A stretch of DNA of 64,000 bases, from assembly GCF_005280735.1 (NCBI RefSeq), contig NZ_CP040078.1, forward strand, positions 1,612,001-1,676,000. The letters are read 5' to 3'. Position numbers and translations under genes: made by a program. The number at the start of each line of letters is the position of its first letter. The stretch's first letter is position 1. Below are positions 60,038-64,000 of this stretch, one piece after another. The notes beneath the pieces are model-generated. The model was given only the letters and a program-made list of their open reading frames with translations. It did not search any database and was not told where the DNA came from. This stretch comes from Trinickia violacea. GTDB taxonomy: Bacteria > Pseudomonadota > Gammaproteobacteria > Burkholderiales > Burkholderiaceae.

Positions 60038-60778
60038 ATGTCAGTTGCCAAGGCAGTAGTCGTGGGTGTCGGTGCCGAGGATGGTCTTGGAGCGGCGATA
60101 AGCCGTTGCTACGCGGCCAACAATCGTCACGTCCTGGTCGCCGGACGCACGCTCGAGAAAGTGGAGAAGGTTGCTGCCACGATCCGGAGAAACGGTGGCC
60201 GCGCGACTGCCTATGCCATCGACACAACGCGGGAAGAGGATGTAATTAGGCTGTTCGATGCCGCAATGACCCACGACGACGATGGCGCTCCCGCCGACCT
60301 GGTCACCTATAACGCCGGCAAGAACCTGAAGATCGACTTCCGGCAGATGGATGCCTCGACGTTCGAGGATTTCTGGCGGATGAACACGCTTGGAGGCTTT
60401 CTGGTGGGCCGTGAGGCGGCGCGGCGTTTGGTGCCGCTCGGTCGCGGTTCCGTCTTCTTCACCGGGGCCACGGGGGCGCTTCGCGGCATGCCTGGTTTTG
60501 CCCATTTCGCTGCGAGCAAGGCGGGTCTGCGAATGATCTCGCAAAGCATGGCGCGAGAGTTCGGACCACAGGGTATTCATGTCGCGCACGTCGTCGTCGA
60601 CGGCGCGATCGACGGTGACCGGGTGCGTTCGCTGTTTCCTGGTGCCTTCGAGCAGGTGGGGGAGAACGGCATGCTCAATACCCAGGCGATCGCCGAGGCT
60701 TATTGGCAGCTCCATCTCCAGCATCCATCCGCCTGGACGCAGGAGCTGGACCTCCGCCCGTTCAAAGAACAGTTCTGA
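60038..60778 (+). CDS. Atypical SDR family oxidoreductase (Tyr replaced by Phe)
   Basis: A 246-residue SDR-like protein with the cofactor region VVVGVGAEDGLGAAISRCYA in place of TGxxxGIG. YNAGKN replaces NNAG, and the active-site stretch is GATGALRGMPGFAHFAASKA. The catalytic Tyr is Phe157 (F-x3-K161) and the Ser position is Ala/Thr. Such altered SDRs are common but poorly characterised; they may bind NAD(P) without classic catalysis. The ATG at 60038 follows AAGGAGG. A GST gene follows 33 bp later. Confidence 0.82.
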   Translation: MSVAKAVVVGVGAEDGLGAAISRCYAANNRHVLVAGRTLEKVEKVAATIRRNGGRATAYAIDTTREEDVIRLFDAAMTHDDDGAPADLVTYNAGKNLKIDFRQMDASTFEDFWRMNTLGGFLVGREAARRLVPLGRGSVFFTGATGALRGMPGFAHFAASKAGLRMISQSMAREFGPQGIHVAHVVVDGAIDGDRVRSLFPGAFEQVGENGMLNTQAIAEAYWQLHLQHPSAWTQELDLRPFKEQF

Positions 60779-60811
60779 TGCTTTGACACTTGCCACAACA
60801 TGGAGAAAATG

Positions 60812-61423
60812 ATGAAGCTTGTTGGCCCTTGGCTTTCTGGATTTACGCGCCGGACTGCGATCACGATGAAACTGCTCGGCATTCCTTTCGAGCATCTCGA
60901 CCTCAACGCCTACACCGATAAAGACGAGGTTCGTCGCTACAGCCCGATGGGTAAGGTGCCGGCGCTTGTTTTCGATAACGGCGAAACCATGATCGATAGC
61001 AGCGGCATCATCGACGTGTTGCATGAGATGGCCGGGCCCGAGAAGGCGCTCATCCCGCCGTCAGGTCCGGCGCGTTTCAGGGCGTTGCAGCTCCTGGGAA
61101 TCGGCATGAACATCTACCCGAAGCTCAGCTCCCTATTCGACGAAACCCTTCGTCCGAAAGAGCATCAACTGCAATCCGTGTTCGAGGGCCTCGCGGAACA
61201 GGTGATCATCGGGTTGACCTTGCTCGAAAAGGAGACCGGAGACGGCTGGCTCGTGAACGACAAGTTCGGTCAGGCCGATATCATGACGGCCATCTGCTAT
61301 CAGGCGGCGTCCATGTTTATCCTTCCCGATCACGTCACCGCAAAGAATTTTCCTCGCCTGGCGGCGCTTACCGAGCGCGCGATGAAGATCGACGCCTTCG
61401 CATCTACTGTTCCGCACTTCTAA
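60812..61423 (+). CDS. Glutathione S-transferase family protein
   Basis: A 203-residue GST with an N-terminal thioredoxin-like domain (MKLVGPWLSGFTRRTAITMK, VRRYSPMGKVPALVFDNGET) and an all-helical C-terminal domain (GWLVNDKFGQADIMTAICYQ). The ATG at 60812 has GGAG six bases upstream; ATGs at 60800 and 60809 are alternatives. It is on the same strand as the atypical SDR and the flavoprotein, so a shared detoxification or catabolic role is possible. Confidence 0.85.
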   Translation: MKLVGPWLSGFTRRTAITMKLLGIPFEHLDLNAYTDKDEVRRYSPMGKVPALVFDNGETMIDSSGIIDVLHEMAGPEKALIPPSGPARFRALQLLGIGMNIYPKLSSLFDETLRPKEHQLQSVFEGLAEQVIIGLTLLEKETGDGWLVNDKFGQADIMTAICYQAASMFILPDHVTAKNFPRLAALTERAMKIDAFASTVPHF

Positions 61424-61589
61424 GCACTTTGTATGGCCGAGTCGTGGTTGCGGCATGGCGCAACCACGAGCGGACGAATTTGAATCTCGGTTAGCTCGCG
61501 GCCGCTTCCTTTTTTGCCCCGAGGTATACCATAGCTCGAGCGCCCTTCGCTTGACGGCTAGGGCGGCGTGATAGACAGGAGAAGCGGCG

Positions 61590-62807
61590 ATGCTCGATTC
61601 CGCAGATGTGATCGTCATTGGCTCTGGCGGGCTTGGAGCGGCGACAGCCTACTACCTGGCAAAGCGGGGCACCCACCGGGTCGCACTGCTCGAGCGGCTC
61701 GAAATCGGCTCGCAAACCTCTCCGCGAGCGGCTGGCATGGTCAGTTGCATGCGCAAGGGCGACTTGATGATCGACCTGATCAAGCTGGCGGCTGCCAAGA
61801 TCAGGCAATTCTCTGCGGACACCGGTCAGCCTCTGGATTGGGTGCAGTCGGGCAGCCTCAAGGTCGCGCGCCGACCGGAGGATGCCGAGGTCATTCAGGA
61901 AGACATCCTGCGCGGCCGGCGCCACGACCTGGGCGTGGAGGAAGTGTCCTTCGACGCGGCCCACGGGCTCAACCCGTTTCTTCAAACGACGGGAGTCGTT
62001 GCAGTGATGCGCATCGACGACGACATGTATTTCAATCCCGCTCAACTGGCCGTCGGCTTCGCTCGTGCTGCGCAGGCAAACGGCGCAGTGGTACTGCCGA
62101 ACACGGCGGTTACGCGCATCCTGATTTCAGACGGCGAGGTGAGCGGGGTCGACACCTCGAGCGGCCGCATACGAACCCCCATCGTCGTTGATGCAGCCGG
62201 CGCCTGGACGCGACAAATCGCCGAAGCCAGCGGAATTCGAGTTCCTCTTGTTACGACAGCGCAGCAATTGTTCGTCACCGAGCCAGTGTCCGATGCCCGA
62301 GCCGAATTGCCGATGATCCGAATTATGGATGCTGCGGTGTATATGAGACCCTGCGACGGAGGATTTCTCTGGGGCGTCTACGAGGAAAATCCGAGATTCT
62401 TCGACATGAGTGGCTTCGACGCCAACTTTGACATGAAGGATCTGTCGCTCGATGCCAAGGTTCTCTGGCACTACGCTCGGGACGTTGAAGCTCAGCTTCC
62501 GGTTCTTCTGAAGGCAGGGGTCCGCGAGCATCGTGGCGGGCTGCCGACGATGACGGCCGATGGCCAGCACATCGTCGGACCCGCGCCCGCCATTCGGGGG
62601 TTTTACTTCGCGAGCGGTTGCAATGTCGCGGGACTCTCCATTGCGCCGGCACTGGGGGAAGCGCTTGCCGCGTGGATCGTCGACGGTGCGCCTCCTATCG
62701 ATCTGGCGCCTCTTTCGATAGACAGATTTGGCACCGGCCTGTGGCCCGACGACGAGTTGATCAGGCAGGCTGCGTGGCAGTACCGTCATTTCTACGGTGC
62801 GAGATGA
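61590..62807 (+). CDS. FAD-dependent oxidoreductase (DAO family, sarcosine oxidase/dimethylglycine-type)
   Basis: A 405-residue flavoprotein with VIVIGSGGLGAATAYYLAKR at the N-terminus, a GSQTSPRAAGMVS motif where FAD is held, and a C-terminal GPAPAIRGFYFASGCNVAGL end. This is the DAO superfamily, which oxidises amines or amino acids. The segment MYFNPAQLAVGFARAAQANG is typical of sarcosine oxidase-type proteins. GGAGAAGCGGCG lies before the ATG. Its substrate is not evident. Confidence 0.86.
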   Translation: MLDSADVIVIGSGGLGAATAYYLAKRGTHRVALLERLEIGSQTSPRAAGMVSCMRKGDLMIDLIKLAAAKIRQFSADTGQPLDWVQSGSLKVARRPEDAEVIQEDILRGRRHDLGVEEVSFDAAHGLNPFLQTTGVVAVMRIDDDMYFNPAQLAVGFARAAQANGAVVLPNTAVTRILISDGEVSGVDTSSGRIRTPIVVDAAGAWTRQIAEASGIRVPLVTTAQQLFVTEPVSDARAELPMIRIMDAAVYMRPCDGGFLWGVYEENPRFFDMSGFDANFDMKDLSLDAKVLWHYARDVEAQLPVLLKAGVREHRGGLPTMTADGQHIVGPAPAIRGFYFASGCNVAGLSIAPALGEALAAWIVDGAPPIDLAPLSIDRFGTGLWPDDELIRQAAWQYRHFYGAR

Positions 62808-62941
62808 CTTAAGCATCGACGCATTCCAGTCTGACGCCGAGCTTCCGAGTGCGACCAAGACGCGACGGTCGTTTCATCGCTTGGGACGTCCCATTCTCAA
62901 GGTATGGAGCCGTCATCAATGGCGCAGCTGGCGTTTCTCGA

Positions 62942-63757
62942 TCAATGAGTTCCGGCGCGCTCCGATGCTCGCACGCTCGCCTGAGAGGCATGGCCGATAC
63001 CGCCTTCCTGTAGCCAGTATCCAAGGCCCATGAAGATAGCTCCGCCCGCCAGATTGCCCGCAGTCACGAAGAATTCATTGTGGATCGCCCCTGCGAGCGT
63101 GATTGAGGCCGGGTGATCTGCCATCAATGCAAGCGCGAACGCAAACATGTTTGCGACGCTGTGCTCGAAGCCGCTTGCGACAAATGCGAATATCGGCCAG
63201 AAGATCAGTCCGAGCTTCGCTGCGTCGTTCGTCGTACGCGCGGCCATCCAGATCGCGAGGCAGACCAGCCAGTTGCAAAGGAGGCCCTTCGCGAACAGAG
63301 GGAGATCCGCTGCAGACATCTTTGCCTCCACGGCCTTGAAGAACGCCTCTGAACCGTCGGTCAATAGAACCCCGCCGCCTGCAGCGTGCAGTATGGCAGC
63401 CAGCACAATGGCGCCTAGAAGATTTCCAATCCAGCAGGTCACCCACACGACCAGCATGCCCCCGATTCCCGTCTCGCCTTTCAATACGGCAAACGGCATG
63501 TACATGGCCGTTCCCGTGAATAGATCGGACCCGGCAAACACAACGATGGTAAGGGCGCATGCGAATACGGCGCCCATCACGAGATGCACGTAGGCTGGGT
63601 CAACGTGCGCGCCAACCGAGAACATGAGAATGTCGCCGAAGCCAATATAGGCTCCGGCCATGGCTGCACCAATCAGAAACACCAGTGGCGAGCGTTGGAC
63701 AGCCGATGCTTTGTGTGCACCCACCTTTGCGAACTTGTCGATACTTTCTGCGTACAT
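62942..63757 (-). CDS. Formate/nitrite transporter family protein (FocA/NirC type)
   Basis: A 271-residue inner-membrane channel with six transmembrane segments. It has the family pattern AGAYIGFGDILMFSVG near helix 1, CNWLVCLAIWMA in the middle, and HNEFFVTAGNLAGGAIFMG at the end. The ATG at 63757 has GGAG upstream; the open frame to 63808 is extra. Members pass formate, nitrite or hydrosulfide as pentamers. No nitrite reductase gene is adjacent, so the ion is not fixed by context. Confidence 0.87.
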   Translation of the reverse strand: MYAESIDKFAKVGAHKASAVQRSPLVFLIGAAMAGAYIGFGDILMFSVGAHVDPAYVHLVMGAVFACALTIVVFAGSDLFTGTAMYMPFAVLKGETGIGGMLVVWVTCWIGNLLGAIVLAAILHAAGGGVLLTDGSEAFFKAVEAKMSAADLPLFAKGLLCNWLVCLAIWMAARTTNDAAKLGLIFWPIFAFVASGFEHSVANMFAFALALMADHPASITLAGAIHNEFFVTAGNLAGGAIFMGLGYWLQEGGIGHASQASVRASERAGTH

Positions 63758-64000
63758 GGCTGCTCCACATAGAGATGCACCTCCGCTGACCGGGAGGTGT
63801 TGGGGCAAACTGAGCCTGGCTTTATTCTTTGCCGCGACGGCTGTCCCCGCGATGACTCCCGCATTACAAGCGCGTTATCTTTTGCCGCAGGGCGTCTGTG
63901 CACATGCGGCCGCTTCCTGATTTCAGATTTGTGATTTGGCGGTTAGCTGCGGGTAGCAACACCTACCGCGGGCAGTGAGGGACGATGTGCAAATTCGGTG

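Overview
The window looks like a catabolic and accessory stretch of a Burkholderiaceae genome (Paraburkholderia/Caballeronia/Burkholderia type). This is inferred from high GC with strong third-position bias, many LysR-type regulators paired with catabolic operons, an OmpC-type Burkholderia porin, a gentisate operon and an AIDA-type autotransporter. No rRNA, tRNA, CRISPR array, intact insertion sequence or phage module was seen.

Left part (1-7.6 kb): a minus-strand group of two SDR oxidoreductases, an NTF2-like protein and a partial gene, divergent from a GlxA-type AraC regulator. It is followed by a plus-strand set for hydroxyacid/dicarboxylate handling: D-2-hydroxyacid dehydrogenase, LysR, MFS transporter and maleate cis-trans isomerase. 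7.7-13 kb: a five-gene chemosensory-like operon (membrane HAMP-HPt-CheA-type kinase, mini-MCP, CheX, receiver-CheX, CheY) without CheW, CheR or CheB, closed by a 13-bp stem hairpin. 13-19 kb: a complete 3-hydroxybenzoate/gentisate pathway (monooxygenase, maleylpyruvate isomerase, fumarylpyruvate hydrolase, gentisate dioxygenase), its divergent LysR, and a 4,5-dihydroxyphthalate-decarboxylase-like protein that may feed it. 19-24 kb: an autotransporter heptosyltransferase and its AIDA-repeat autotransporter substrate. 24-26.3 kb: a gene-poor islet with an orphan PD-(D/E)XK-like protein and degenerate repeats. 26.3-31.7 kb: a possible carnitine-type cluster (SDR, thioesterase, Crp/Fnr regulator, MFS, BKACE, 3-hydroxyacyl-CoA/carnitine dehydrogenase).

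The most interesting region is 32-49.4 kb. It holds a molybdopterin/Fe-S pair resembling pyrogallol-phloroglucinol transhydroxylase with an SCP2-like N-terminal fusion, a KstD-like flavoprotein, a porin, a CUT2-type ABC importer with a fused ATPase-permease, two paralogous MarR regulators, a divergent BKACE, a homogentisate-dioxygenase-like cupin, an NTF2-like protein and a Gfo/Idh/MocA oxidoreductase. Three promoters inside it share the same architecture: TTGACT, exactly 17 nt, a weak -10, then an abutting palindrome TCGAT-N4-ATCGA. Each reads toward a different operon, so the genes appear to form one regulon. I propose that it is an undescribed pathway for uptake and ring degradation of a polyhydroxylated cyclic compound.

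49.4-64 kb is a mixed set of redox genes: SDRs, an AhpD-like protein, a PPC-domain protein, cytochrome c4, LysR+MFS, TetR+quinone oxidoreductase, a halohydrin-dehalogenase-like SDR, a GST, a FAD amine oxidase-like protein and a formate/nitrite channel. Two clear gene remnants lie there: a hydroxyisobutyrate dehydrogenase at 55.6 kb and the C-terminus of an Old Yellow Enzyme at 58.5 kb. Functional names come from reading motifs by eye; no database search was run.
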